DNA of 64,000 bases, from the NCBI RefSeq assembly GCF_029266855.1, contig NZ_JAQSWB010000009.1:1-64000 (forward strand), read 5' to 3'. The notes beneath the pieces were generated by a model. That model made no database searches. It saw only the letters and a list, made by a program, of their open reading frames with translations, and was not told the origin of the DNA. This DNA is from Fluviicola sp. (GTDB taxonomy: Bacteria; Bacteroidota; Bacteroidia; Flavobacteriales_D; Crocinitomicaceae). Of this stretch, positions 37,557-45,862 are shown in pieces (the first letter of the stretch is position 1; every line of letters begins with the position of its first letter). Position numbers and translations under genes: made by a program.

Positions 37557-37569
37557 AATTTATACTACA

Positions 37570-39909
37570 ATGAGATTACTGAAATCTACTATTTTACTAA
37601 CTCTCTTGTGTCCCTTTATATCCTTCGGGCAATATGACACAAAGCGCGTAATGGAACTGATCAATAACGGATCGGAATCCGAACTGGTAATGGAGAGTGC
37701 GATTATGATCCAGGAAGGCTATTTCTATCAAGCCGGGATGATCGTAGACAAATTACTCGAATTTCAACCTACCAGTTCCAATTATAACTACAGACGTGGA
37801 TTCATTTACCTGGAAATGTCTACCGATTTCGTGAAAGCAACTCCTTACCTGGAAAGAGCAGTATTGAAAACGGACAAAAAGTATGATCCCTTCAATACCA
37901 AAGAAACAGCTGCTCCGATCGATGCTTATTTTGAAATGGGTAAATGTTATCACAGATCGGGAAATATTGACAAAGCTGAAGAGTTTTTCAATAAATTCCT
38001 GGCTGCATCCATTACGAAATCCAACAATGTATTTTTTGCGAAATTGTACCTGGAGCAATGTAAGGTCGCTCGTGCGGAAATGGCAAATCCCAAAAATGTT
38101 TATTTGAAAAACATGGGGAATTCTGTTAACACAACTAACCCTGAATTTTCGCCTGTCATTTCACTCGATGGTTCGGCATTGTATTATACCTCCAAAAGAA
38201 GATGGCCTACAGGAGCATCGGACAAAGGTCTGGACCCGAGAAACAACCAATACCCGGAAGACATTTATGTTTCATACCGCGATTTCGATTCCACCTGGAT
38301 GGATCCGATCAAACTGGAATTTTGTGATTCGCTTCAAAACGAGGCAACTTTGGCTGTAAGCCCGGATGAGCGCCGTGTATATGTTTACCAGGATACCAAA
38401 GGAAACGGAGATATTTTCTACTCCGATTTCTCTACAAATAAATTCCAGGAAGTAACACATCTAGAGGACAAGAAAATCAACACCAACGATTGGGAGACAC
38501 ATGCAACCGTGACTCCTGACGGACAAAAAATGTACTTTGTATCTAACCGCAACGGCGGTATGGGAGGAAGAGACATTTACTACTGTACAAAACAAAAAGA
38601 CGGCAGCTGGGGAACACCGGTGAATGCAGGACCAAATATCAACGGACCGATGGATGAGGAATCACCATTTGTTTCCATAGACAACAGCACGCTTTACTTT
38701 TCCAGCAACGGAAATAGAAGTATGGGTGACTTTGATATTTTCATGTCGACCAGTGACGGTAAAGGTCAATGGGGACCTTCAGTAAATTTAGGCTCTCCTA
38801 TCAATTCAACCTGCGACGATATCTTCTACACAACTACCGTTGACGGTTTAACCGGATACATGACTTCCCTTCGTATTGACGGCAAAGGAGAAAAAGATAT
38901 CTACGAGATCAAGAACAATTACCTGGGAGTTAAAAACATTGCTGTTTTAAACGGGAAGATCAGTGTAATCGGGAACAGACCGCTTCCTGAAGACGTATCT
39001 GTAACATTGAGATGTCTGAACTGCGACAATCCATATGACCGTAAATTATTCCCGCGTCTGCGCGACGGAGTATTCATGAACTCACTGGAGCCGTGTAAAG
39101 AGTACGACCTTACTTTCTCTTATGAAAAAGACGGTAAGAAAAACTTCTACAGCGAGAAATTCAAAACAGAATGCAACAAGGAATATTCGGAAGTTTACCG
39201 CGAATTCTGGCTGGACCTGGACAAGCAAATGATGGTGAAACCTTACTATGTAGCCGGAACCATTACTGACAGCAAGACCAAAGAAAAATTGTCCGGCGTA
39301 ACAATCAGCCTGACAGACAAGAAAACAGGAGACAAACTTTCCCGATCATTGACTAAGAACAACGGGGCTTACAAAACCGATACACTTGGCGGAATGAAGA
39401 AAGGTGATAACGTGGAGTTTGCTTTAACCTTGGAAAAAGAAGGATATCTTACCATGAGTTATGATGCTCCTGTGACCCTGGATGACAATTCCGAAATCCG
39501 TATCGATGGTGTATTGGTTAAGAATGAGGTAGGAACAGATATCGGTTTGAACGTGAACCCGATCTACTTCGACTACAACAGATGGGATATTCGCCCGGAT
39601 GCAGCCAAAGAACTGGATAAGATCGTGAAAATCATGAAAGAGAATCCGGGGATTAAGATTGAATTGGGTTCTCACACGGATAGCCGTGGTAAAGATGAGT
39701 CCAACATCAAATTATCCGATCAGCGTGCGAAAGCTTCAGCCCGTTATATTGTTTCCAAAGGAATTTCTGCAAACAGAATTACAGGAAAAGGATATGGTGA
39801 AACGAAACTGAAAATATCTGAAGCTCAGATCGAAAGTATGCCAAGCAAAGAAGAAAAAGAAAAAGGACATCAGTTGAATCGTAGAACTGAGTTTATTATT
39901 GTGAAGTAA
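37570..39909 (+). CDS. PorE-like OmpA family protein (TPR, WD40-like propeller, CRD, OmpA)
   Basis: 779 aa. Signal peptide 1-20. Order: TPR-like helices (about 25-170), PD40/WD40-like propeller (about 180-450; FSPVISLDGSALYYTSKR, TLAVSPDERRVYVYQDTKG, TVTPDGQKMYFVSNRNGGMGGRDIYY, VSIDNSTLYFSSNG), a carboxypeptidase-regulatory-like domain (about 560-650), and an OmpA domain (about 665-779; PIYFDYNRWDIRPDAAKELDKI, LGSHTDSRGKDESNIKLSDQRAKA, GYGE, LNRRTEF). This is the PorE architecture; in the T9SS PorE links the machinery to peptidoglycan. No lipobox Cys is seen, unlike P. gingivalis PorE, and no PorP-like gene is adjacent, so it may be a paralogue. Confidence 0.88.
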   Translation: MRLLKSTILLTLLCPFISFGQYDTKRVMELINNGSESELVMESAIMIQEGYFYQAGMIVDKLLEFQPTSSNYNYRRGFIYLEMSTDFVKATPYLERAVLKTDKKYDPFNTKETAAPIDAYFEMGKCYHRSGNIDKAEEFFNKFLAASITKSNNVFFAKLYLEQCKVARAEMANPKNVYLKNMGNSVNTTNPEFSPVISLDGSALYYTSKRRWPTGASDKGLDPRNNQYPEDIYVSYRDFDSTWMDPIKLEFCDSLQNEATLAVSPDERRVYVYQDTKGNGDIFYSDFSTNKFQEVTHLEDKKINTNDWETHATVTPDGQKMYFVSNRNGGMGGRDIYYCTKQKDGSWGTPVNAGPNINGPMDEESPFVSIDNSTLYFSSNGNRSMGDFDIFMSTSDGKGQWGPSVNLGSPINSTCDDIFYTTTVDGLTGYMTSLRIDGKGEKDIYEIKNNYLGVKNIAVLNGKISVIGNRPLPEDVSVTLRCLNCDNPYDRKLFPRLRDGVFMNSLEPCKEYDLTFSYEKDGKKNFYSEKFKTECNKEYSEVYREFWLDLDKQMMVKPYYVAGTITDSKTKEKLSGVTISLTDKKTGDKLSRSLTKNNGAYKTDTLGGMKKGDNVEFALTLEKEGYLTMSYDAPVTLDDNSEIRIDGVLVKNEVGTDIGLNVNPIYFDYNRWDIRPDAAKELDKIVKIMKENPGIKIELGSHTDSRGKDESNIKLSDQRAKASARYIVSKGISANRITGKGYGETKLKISEAQIESMPSKEEKEKGHQLNRRTEFIIVK

Positions 39910-39930
39910 GAACTATATTTCATCTATGAA

Positions 39931-39963
39931 GGCCGGTTTGTCGCGAGACGGACCGGCTTTTTG
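39931..39963 (+). terminator. Rho-independent terminator
   Basis: Stem gccggt (39932-39937) with accggc (39952-39957) and inner gtc/gac pairing, followed by ttttt. Confidence 0.85.
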
Positions 39964-40118
39964 CTTTAACAATTGAATGGAGAATTGAAAAGATTGGATT
40001 TACATCCTAAACTATCAGCGCTTGGTTTAAAAAAGTGCTTTTTCTTTTTCAATTTTACATTGTCAATTATCAAACTTCCACGCATTTTCCGCATCTTTGA
40101 AGTATAACTTTTAGTATT

Positions 40119-40973
40119 ATGAATTTATCACTCACTCGAAATTTTGTTATGCTGGACCTGGAAACAACAGGATTGGATGTAGCAAAGGATCGGATTATTG
40201 AAATCGCTTTGATCAAAATTACTCCGGATGGAGAACAGAGTGAGTATTGCAGACGCGTCAACCCTACTATTCCGATCTCTGCAGAATCTGCACAAATTAC
40301 AGGAATTACAGACGAGATGGTTGCCGGTGAACCTACTTTCGGACAATTGGCCGACGAGATCGCAGCATTTATCGGTGATGCAGATCTTGGTGGATACAAT
40401 TCAAACAAGTTTGACATTCCTGTCCTGGCAGAAGAATTCCTTCGCATCAATCATTCCTTCAAGATCAACGAACGGAAATTTATCGATGTGCAGAATATCT
40501 TTCACAAGATGGAACAGCGAACCCTTGCGGCGGCTTATCAATTCTACTGCAAAGAACCCATGGAAAATGCACACAATGCCTTATATGATACCAAAGTTAC
40601 TTTAGACGTTTTCAAAGCACAATTGGAGCGCTATCCCGACCTGGCTAAATCCATTCCCGAACTGGCAGATTTTTCGCGCCAGGGAAACCAGGAATGGCAC
40701 GATTTCGCAGGAAGGCTTGCAAAAACAAAAGATGGCCAGGTATGTTACAACTTCGGCAAGCATAAAGGAAAAACAGTAGAAGAAGTTGCAGACTCGGAGC
40801 CCGGTTATTTCGGTTGGATGATGGACGCCGACTTCCCCCTATTCACCAAACAGTTGTTGCGCGAAGAAATGGAACGCATCAAGCAAAAACGCCGCGAGAA
40901 ACGGGAAGGTGAAACTTCCAATCTGAGTATCGAAGATAAATTGGCGGCATTACAGAATAAGTTCAAAAAATAG
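40119..40973 (+). CDS. DnaQ-like 3'-5' exonuclease (DEDDh) with C-terminal FGKHKGK module
   Basis: 284 aa. Exonuclease domain 1-185: Exo I MLDLETTGLD (D13, E15), Exo II GYNSNKFDIPVLAEEF, Exo III HNALYDTKVTLDVF. The C-terminal part has CYNFGKHKGKTVEEVADSEPGYFGWM, a DUF3820/ExoX-type segment. So it is a standalone DNA-repair or RNA-trimming exonuclease rather than Pol III epsilon. Followed by a strong inverted repeat. Confidence 0.92.
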   Translation: MNLSLTRNFVMLDLETTGLDVAKDRIIEIALIKITPDGEQSEYCRRVNPTIPISAESAQITGITDEMVAGEPTFGQLADEIAAFIGDADLGGYNSNKFDIPVLAEEFLRINHSFKINERKFIDVQNIFHKMEQRTLAAAYQFYCKEPMENAHNALYDTKVTLDVFKAQLERYPDLAKSIPELADFSRQGNQEWHDFAGRLAKTKDGQVCYNFGKHKGKTVEEVADSEPGYFGWMMDADFPLFTKQLLREEMERIKQKRREKREGETSNLSIEDKLAALQNKFKK

Positions 40974-40981
40974 AAACGTAC

Positions 40982-41038
40982 ACTTCGACTCCGCTCAGTG
41001 TCCTTTCAATAGAATTGGTGACTGAGCGGAGTCGAAGT
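40982..41038. repeat. 17-bp perfect inverted repeat (CTTCGACTCCGCTCAG type)
   Basis: Arms acttcgactccgctcag (40982-40998) and ctgagcggagtcgaagt (41022-41038), 23-bp spacer. No T-run follows, so it is less likely a simple terminator. The CTTCGACTCCGCTCAG core is one I associate with dispersed intergenic repeats in Bacteroidota. Confidence 0.75.
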
Positions 41039-41053
41039 CACCAATTATAAAGT

Positions 41054-41665
41054 ATGAAAATCATTTGTATCGGGCGAAACTACGCTGATCACGCGAAGGA
41101 ATTGAATAATCCGCTTCCGAGTGAGCCCGTTTTTTTTATGAAACCTGATACGGCATTGCTGCCCGCAGGAAACGATTTTTACATCCCCGACTTCACAAAA
41201 GATTTGCACTACGAATGCGAGATCGTTGTGAAGATCAAAAAAGTGGGAAAGAATATCCAGGAGAAATTTGCCAAAGATTATTACAGCGAAATCTCACTGG
41301 GAATCGATTTTACAGCACGCGATTTACAGGAACAATGCAAGGCGAAAAGTCTGCCATGGGAAAAAGCAAAGGCATTCGACAACAGTGCTCCCATGGGAAC
41401 ACATTTCGTTCCGGCGGACTCGCTAGACCTTAGCGACCTGCATTTCAGCTTAAAGAAGAACGGTGAAACAGTTCAGAAGGGCCATTCAGCCGACATGATC
41501 TTTTCGATTGACAAAATCATCGCATTTGTATCTCAATATGTGACACTGAAAACCGGCGACCTGATCTTTACCGGAACACCTGCCGGAGTTGGTCCGGTTG
41601 CAATCGGAGATCATTTGGAAGCGTTTATCGGGGAAGAGAAGATTTTGGACCTTAAAATTAAATAG
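41054..41665 (+). CDS. Fumarylacetoacetate hydrolase family protein
   Basis: 203 aa, the short single-domain FAH type. Motifs: MKIICIGRNYADHAKEL, PVFFMKPDTALLP, DLHYECEIVVKI with the metal-binding Glu pair, GIDFTARDLQ with the Asp ligand, TGDLIFTGTPAGVGPV. Members hydrolyse or decarboxylate acylpyruvates or oxaloacetate; the substrate is not settled by sequence. The next gene starts 5 bp downstream. Confidence 0.93.
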   Translation: MKIICIGRNYADHAKELNNPLPSEPVFFMKPDTALLPAGNDFYIPDFTKDLHYECEIVVKIKKVGKNIQEKFAKDYYSEISLGIDFTARDLQEQCKAKSLPWEKAKAFDNSAPMGTHFVPADSLDLSDLHFSLKKNGETVQKGHSADMIFSIDKIIAFVSQYVTLKTGDLIFTGTPAGVGPVAIGDHLEAFIGEEKILDLKIK

Positions 41666-41670
41666 GTAAT

Positions 41671-42543
41671 ATGAAAAACTTTTTATATCTGATATTACTA
41701 TGTTCTGTTTTTAGTTGTAAGAAAGATGAGGACAAAATCAAAACAGATCTTGATAAAATGAATCTTACCGGTCCCGTGCGGATTGTTAAGTCCCATTCTT
41801 ATTATGTGGAGAACAATAGAAAAACAGATGGTTTAATTAATATCCAGTTTTTTAATAAAAAAGGAATGCTTGTCAAATCTATTGAAAAGTATTTTTACTC
41901 ACCTACCAAAAAGTGGCACATATCAACAAATATTTACAATCGAAAAGGAGACATTTCAAGACGATACTCAAACTTGGGAGCATTAACCGTTTTTCATAAG
42001 TATGAATACAATAAATATGGCTTGAAAACCCGGGAGCGTTTTGGAACTAAAAAATTTGGATTAACTCGATCAGTCGATTACAAATACAATCATAATAATC
42101 TGATAACAAAAGAAATACACAGAGAAGAGGACAAAACATACATCCGTACTTACAGTTATGATTCTAGAGATAATCCTGTTTGTCAAACAACATATCTGGA
42201 TGGGAAAGAAGTAACTAAACATTATTGCAAATACGATCAGAATAACGATCTTATTTGGTCCCGTTATCAAAATAAAAATGGAGTTTGCACACGTTCACTA
42301 ACGTTGAATAATCGAGGTGATGTTACCAAAGAGGAATCTTATGGTATTTCCTTTGAAGGCGAAGATTGGGTAGAATTCGATAACATTAATATGTTAGGTT
42401 TTTTAGTAAATCCCCAAAAATATAGTAGCAGATCAACATTCAAATACGACAAAAATAGTAATTGGCTATCGCGCAAATCTTTTTTTATGGGCAAAAAATC
42501 TCAAGAAGAAGTAAGAACAATTGCTTATTATGATATCGATTAA
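41671..42543 (+). CDS. Predicted lipoprotein with RHS/YD-like repeats
   Basis: 290 aa. Lipoprotein signal LYLILLCSVFSC with Cys at about 16. The mature part is strongly repetitive, with tyrosine-rich beta-hairpin units resembling RHS/YD repeats (KYEYNKYGLKTRERF, VDYKYNHNNLITKEI, RTYSYDSRDNPVCQTTY, YCKYDQNNDLIWSRYQN, FKYDKNSNWLSRKSF). Probably an outer-membrane lipoprotein with a small wrapped beta structure. Starts 5 bp after the FAH gene; function unknown. The accessory zone begins right after it. Confidence 0.78.
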   Translation: MKNFLYLILLCSVFSCKKDEDKIKTDLDKMNLTGPVRIVKSHSYYVENNRKTDGLINIQFFNKKGMLVKSIEKYFYSPTKKWHISTNIYNRKGDISRRYSNLGALTVFHKYEYNKYGLKTRERFGTKKFGLTRSVDYKYNHNNLITKEIHREEDKTYIRTYSYDSRDNPVCQTTYLDGKEVTKHYCKYDQNNDLIWSRYQNKNGVCTRSLTLNNRGDVTKEESYGISFEGEDWVEFDNINMLGFLVNPQKYSSRSTFKYDKNSNWLSRKSFFMGKKSQEEVRTIAYYDID

Positions 42544-42579
42544 ATAGCTCTTCTTTACTTCAAGAAAGCAGAAAAATAG

Positions 42580-42587
42580 TATATTCG
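42580..42587 (+). promoter_or_regulatory. -7-like box upstream of tRNA-Leu
   Basis: TATATTCG, one mismatch from TAnnTTTG. Transcription from here would run through the tRNA remnant (42610-42648) before the intact tRNA. Confidence 0.45.
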
Positions 42588-42609
42588 CAAGCGCTTAGAA
42601 CGCAATACC

Positions 42610-42648
42610 GCGCATGTGGTGGTCCGCCGCGGCGGATGGCAGACACGC
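42610..42648 (+). pseudogene. tRNA-Leu 5' remnant with inserted GC palindrome
   Basis: The 12 bases gcgcatgtggtg match the first 12 of the intact tRNA, and tggcagacacgc (42637-42648) matches its D-arm tggtagacacgc with one change. Between them, in place of aaat, is gtccgccgcggcgga, containing the 14-bp palindrome also found at 24022-24035. There is no anticodon arm, so this is not a working tRNA. Confidence 0.75.
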
Positions 42649-42665
42649 AAAGTAAAAGTATAACT

Positions 42666-42748
42666 GCGCATGTGGTGAAATTGGTAGACACGCCATCTTG
42701 AGGGGGTGGTTTCCTATGGATGTGCTGGTTCGAGTCCAGTCATGCGCA
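42666..42748 (+). tRNA. tRNA-Leu (anticodon GAG)
   Basis: Acceptor stem GCGCATG (42666-42672) pairs with CATGCGC (42741-42747), discriminator A. D-arm ggtgaaattggtagacac; anticodon stem CCATC/GGTGG around loop TTGAGGG, giving GAG; a long variable arm as in class II tRNAs; T-arm gctggttcgagtccagt. CCA is not encoded. A hairpin terminator follows (42756-42796: aaaaagcgaa with ttcgcttttt). Confidence 0.95.
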
Positions 42749-42880
42749 CAAAAAGAAAAAGCGAATCGCGTCAGCAGTTCGCTTTTTCTTTTTCCCTCTA
42801 TACTCACACTCTCCCTCACACTTTCCTTTACTTTTTCTTTTTGTGCAGTAGTGAGTGTGGAGTTTTGAGTGTGAGGGGAA
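42744..42880. repeat. tRNA-end direct repeat, copy A (terminator plus imperfect palindrome)
   Basis: Starts in the tRNA 3' end (gcgcac). The block 42744-42822 is identical to 45887-45965 except one base (gcgtcagc versus gcggcagc), and 42847-42880 matches 46046-46079. It holds the tRNA terminator hairpin and then long imperfect complementary arms (ctatactcacactctccctc and gagtgtggagttttgagtgt) around a 24-nt loop. It looks like a MITE-like or cruciform element. Confidence 0.85.
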
Positions 42881-42953
42881 TCTGGCTTCGTGCTGTTTCA
42901 TTTCTCGTTTCAAATGCTTATATTCAAGTAAAGAATAACTTAAACCAATATTC

Positions 42954-43307
42954 ATGTTTGATTTTGAAAAGCTGGATGTTTACCAGAAAGCCAAAGCATT
43001 TAACAAAGAGGTTTTAATGCTGATGAAAAACACTAAACCTATTGATATTGTTACGAAGAATCAGTTGCGAAGAGCCTCATTAAGCATCGTATTGAATATT
43101 GCAGAAGGTACAGGCCGTTTTAATAAAGCTGACAAACGACACTTTTACATTATGTCAAGGGGATCGGCCTTCGAATGTGTTGCCATCTTTGATGTGTTGA
43201 AAGATGAAACTATTTTGAATGAAGAAGAGTTCACCCAATTTTATGGAAAAGCAGATGAATTGTCGCGGATGTTGTTTCGGATGATTGGGAATTTGTCAAG
43301 CAATTAA
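42954..43307 (+). CDS. Four-helix bundle protein (23S rRNA IVS-type, S23 family)
   Basis: 117 aa. Typical pattern: FDFEKLDVYQKAKAFNKEVL, NQLRRASLSIVLNIAEGTGR, DKRHFYIMSRGSAFECVAIFDVL, then a C-terminal helix (LSRMLFRMIGNLSSN). The family is named after 23S rRNA intervening sequences, but most members, like this one, are free-standing genes of unknown function that are often mobile or accessory. It is the first cargo gene after tRNA-Leu. Confidence 0.9.
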   Translation: MFDFEKLDVYQKAKAFNKEVLMLMKNTKPIDIVTKNQLRRASLSIVLNIAEGTGRFNKADKRHFYIMSRGSAFECVAIFDVLKDETILNEEEFTQFYGKADELSRMLFRMIGNLSSN

Positions 43308-43325
43308 GTCATACACTTAGAGAAA

Positions 43326-43383
43326 GAGGTGATGAAAATTATCTCCTTTTTTCATTTCATTAAGATGGACGAGAAGTTGATGT
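43326..43383 (+). repeat. Module-border repeat unit A with terminator hairpin
   Basis: Hairpin gaggtgat/attatctc (G-T pairs allowed) followed by ctttttt. Shares atctccttttttcatt (43341-43356) and tggacgagaagtt (43366-43378) exactly with unit B at 44059-44097. The two units bound the WG-like lipoprotein gene. Confidence 0.7.
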
Positions 43384-43425
43384 GAAAGCAATTACTTAAT
43401 TTTATTCAAACAATGATTTAACCTT

Positions 43426-43956
43426 ATGAATAAGTCCCTTCTCTATCCCATACTGTGCCTGTTGATCGGCGGTTGCACGCAAAATTCCAAACCTTCGAAA
43501 GAAGCTCCGGCGATTCAGTCTGTCCCGGACAATACTGTATCGTTCGAGAAAGTGGAAGCGCAATATGACACCTTGATCCCGCTCTTCGACGGACTATTTC
43601 TCACGTATGACGATGCAGATACATCGGCAGGTTTTTGGCAAATACACAGTGAGGATAAGAAATGGGGAGTAATAGACAGTGCCGGTCAGATCATTGTTCC
43701 ATTCGTCTGCGATGGTGTTACCGCTACTGGAGAGCATACGGGAATTGCTTCTGTATTCGGAGGTGCCACCCCACTCAATACCGGAGTTCCCAGGTACAGG
43801 TATTCAGGAGTGTACTTCACTTTTACTAAAGACGGAAGTAACCATAAGAACGGTAAACCCTGGAGTCGCGTCATTACTCATATCGCCGACAGGCACAAAA
43901 ATGAGTTCATTTTTACGCTCGGCCCAGCTTATTTCGTTCCGGAAGAAATAAATTAA
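43426..43956 (+). CDS. Predicted lipoprotein with WG-like repeat
   Basis: 176 aa. Lipoprotein signal LYPILCLLIGGC with Cys at 16. A WG-repeat-like segment (KKWGVIDSAGQIIVPFVCDGV, about 85-105) is the only recognisable feature; WG repeats form beta structures of unknown role. More GC-rich than nearby small genes. It lies between border repeat units A and B. Confidence 0.75.
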   Translation: MNKSLLYPILCLLIGGCTQNSKPSKEAPAIQSVPDNTVSFEKVEAQYDTLIPLFDGLFLTYDDADTSAGFWQIHSEDKKWGVIDSAGQIIVPFVCDGVTATGEHTGIASVFGGATPLNTGVPRYRYSGVYFTFTKDGSNHKNGKPWSRVITHIADRHKNEFIFTLGPAYFVPEEIN

Positions 43957-44004
43957 TATTGCCACTTCAAGATACAAACAGAACTGCAATCGCTATAATT
44001 TTTT

Positions 44005-44102
44005 GGTTCTACTTTTAGACTGAATTGCGCACACACGATAAGGGAGATAACGGAAGTTATCTCCTTTTTTCATTCTATAAGGACTGGACGAGAAGTTTAT
44101 GC
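44005..44102 (+). repeat. tRNA-end-like remnant R1 plus terminator, module-border unit B
   Basis: ggttctacttttag ... gaattgcgc (44005-44030) is 24/26 identical to R5 (46339-46364) and ends like the tRNA (gcgcac). A perfect terminator follows: ggagataac (44043-44051), gttatctcc (44056-44064), six T. cacacgataagg is shared with R3; tggacgagaagtt with unit A. Confidence 0.75.
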
Positions 44103-44198
44103 CGACAAGTTGAGCTGTAGCTCAACTTCGTCGGTAAGTCCAGTCGTGCGCAAAAAAAAGAATCGGGATTTTATGGTAGTAAGGTTCCGATTTTTTTT
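44082..44198 (+). repeat. Large hairpin and tRNA-end remnant R2 with terminator
   Basis: agtccagtcgtgcgca (44137-44152) matches the tRNA-Leu 3' end (42733-42748) at 15 of 16 positions. It closes a large hairpin: gactggac (44082-44089) with gtccagtc (44138-44145), and ccgacaagttgagct (44102-44116) with agctcaactt-c-gtcgg (44119-44134). A terminator follows: aatcgg (44161-44166), ccgatt (44187-44192), T-run. Confidence 0.75.
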
Positions 44199-44323
44199 TC
44201 ACTCCTCTCTCACCTTCTTCCAAATTCAATAATGCCATTGATTAATTGGTATTAACCAACTATTTTACAAGTACTATTTATCCGGTGTTTTATGTTATTA
44301 TTGATTCATTAAAACTCCTGCTT

Positions 44324-45247
44324 ATGAGACATCACCACACTTTATTTGTGTCCCGGATTTATTTGCGACTCATTATTACCGTTCTATTATCCTCTCCGTT
44401 TTCAGTTTCAGCGCAGGAAGAAACCGCCTTTCCTAATGATTATGGAGCCTGGCAGGTTGAATCTAGTTGGATAGAGATTGAACCCTTTGGTTATGTGTGG
44501 TTCTCACATCTGGACCAATTTGAAGCTCTTTCCTCTCCTGATTCAGATACGTTGATGTTATTGTTCGACAACGGAGCCTGGCTTGGAAATTGCTATTCTA
44601 CAGCTGATAAAATGTATTTTAGCTTTGTGTCTAATGATAGACCTTTTAATTTTAATTTTCAAGCAGATACAGGTGTTTATTACCTGCTTTATGATTTTTC
44701 GCTTGAGGTTGGTGATACGGCATACACAGATGACCTCGGAGCTGGCCCTCCACATCCTGTCACTGTTGACAGCATCACGATGGAAGAGATTTACGGAGTC
44801 ATGCTGAAACACTTCTACCTTTCAAATTCGGACATAATTGTTGAGAAGATAGGCAGTCTTCAGGGTTTATTTCGCCCCTATTCCCGTTCATTCGAAATAA
44901 ATCAATATTTGTGTTCCTATTATGGCTTTTTTCTCACAGCAGGTCTCTCCACACAATATAGTTATAACATGGAAAACTGTCCATCAGGTCTAGGCCTGGA
45001 AACAAATGAAATGAATGCAGTAAATGCATATCCGAATCCCGCTAATGACAAACTGACTATTACTACCAAGCTTCCTGTATTGGAATATCACCTTTATTCG
45101 GCAGCAGGAACGGTTGTTGAAATACCAAATGTAATGCAGGAAAACAAACTGGAATTAGTCGTGTCCGGATTGCCTTCCGGTATTTATTTCCTCGAATTAA
45201 AAGACCGCAGTGGGAATTCAAAAATGTTACACTTTATACGAAATTAG
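44324..45247 (+). CDS. T9SS type A sorted secreted protein
   Basis: 307 aa from ATG 44324, chosen because it begins the signal peptide (RLIITVLLSSPFSVSAQ); an earlier in-frame start at 44246 adds a second hydrophobic stretch. The mature domain (about 32-225) has no family I recognise. The C-terminal 75 residues are a type A sorting domain (VNAYPNPANDKLTITT, YHLYSAAGTVVEI, SGLPSGIYFLELKD, KMLHFIRN). Bounded by border repeats B/R1-R2 and R3. Confidence 0.8.
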   Translation: MRHHHTLFVSRIYLRLIITVLLSSPFSVSAQEETAFPNDYGAWQVESSWIEIEPFGYVWFSHLDQFEALSSPDSDTLMLLFDNGAWLGNCYSTADKMYFSFVSNDRPFNFNFQADTGVYYLLYDFSLEVGDTAYTDDLGAGPPHPVTVDSITMEEIYGVMLKHFYLSNSDIIVEKIGSLQGLFRPYSRSFEINQYLCSYYGFFLTAGLSTQYSYNMENCPSGLGLETNEMNAVNAYPNPANDKLTITTKLPVLEYHLYSAAGTVVEIPNVMQENKLELVVSGLPSGIYFLELKDRSGNSKMLHFIRN

Positions 45248-45292
45248 TCCAGTTGTGGGGCACACGATAAGGAAGATAATGGAAGTTATTTC
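45244..45292 (+). repeat. tRNA-end-like remnant R3 with weak terminator
   Basis: ttagtccagttgtggggcac (45244-45263) resembles the tRNA 3' end, and cacacgataagg is identical to R1. A weak hairpin (gaagataa/ttatttcttc) with a T-rich tail follows. It overlaps the last codon of the T9SS gene. Confidence 0.6.
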
Positions 45293-45368
45293 TTCTTTTT
45301 ATTTCTGAGCAGATAAAGTAGTTTTTTAAATAAATTTTTCCTTTTTTAGCAGTCTTTAATAATCTCAA

Positions 45369-45818
45369 ATGGATAATCATAATTTGCCAAAAACAGAAAA
45401 AGAGCTTGAAAATTGGATGAAAAACAATTGTTATAACTTCAATGGCTATTCAATAAACGGAAATTCCATTTTTGAAGGTTTCGGCATAAATAAGTTGGGC
45501 GGACTTTTCAGTTGGTATTACACTGAAAGAGGTAAAAAAAAAGATCTTAAATACTTTCAATCTGAAGAAGAAATTATTGCATATGCTTTTAACCAAATAA
45601 AGGGGGATAAGTGGGCAAAAACGAATTGTATTGGATTTACAACGAGGATAGAGGAGAAAGAAGAACTTGAAAGCATACTCAAAGAAAAACAAGTTGCCTT
45701 TTTTCAAGATGAAATCCCCTATTATGGAATTGAAAAACCAGTATATCGAACTTTTGTTTTGGGATGTGATATCAATAGCACAGAGTACCTAAAAGAAAAG
45801 TATTACAAAGAGAAATAA
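45369..45818 (+). CDS. Small cytoplasmic protein, possible orphan immunity protein
   Basis: 149 aa, no signal peptide, acidic/lysine-rich. Segments GLFSWYYTERGKKKDLKYF, SEEEIIAYAFNQIKGDKWA and IPYYGIEKPVYRTFVLGCDI remind me of single-domain immunity proteins of polymorphic toxins, but this rests on memory of sequence style only. No toxin gene is adjacent. AT content is high compared with core genes. It lies between R3 and R4. Confidence 0.55.
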   Translation: MDNHNLPKTEKELENWMKNNCYNFNGYSINGNSIFEGFGINKLGGLFSWYYTERGKKKDLKYFQSEEEIIAYAFNQIKGDKWAKTNCIGFTTRIEEKEELESILKEKQVAFFQDEIPYYGIEKPVYRTFVLGCDINSTEYLKEKYYKEK

Positions 45819-45862
45819 CCCTCTAGTTATATTGTTTTTGAATTCGTTAAAAGTTAGCTTTT

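Noticed and set aside
44082-44198. Possible integron attC site
   Set aside because: RYYYAAC and GTTRRRY-like heptamers occur (gctcaac, gttgagc) but in the loop-proximal stem and in the wrong order and orientation for attC; no integron integrase is present.
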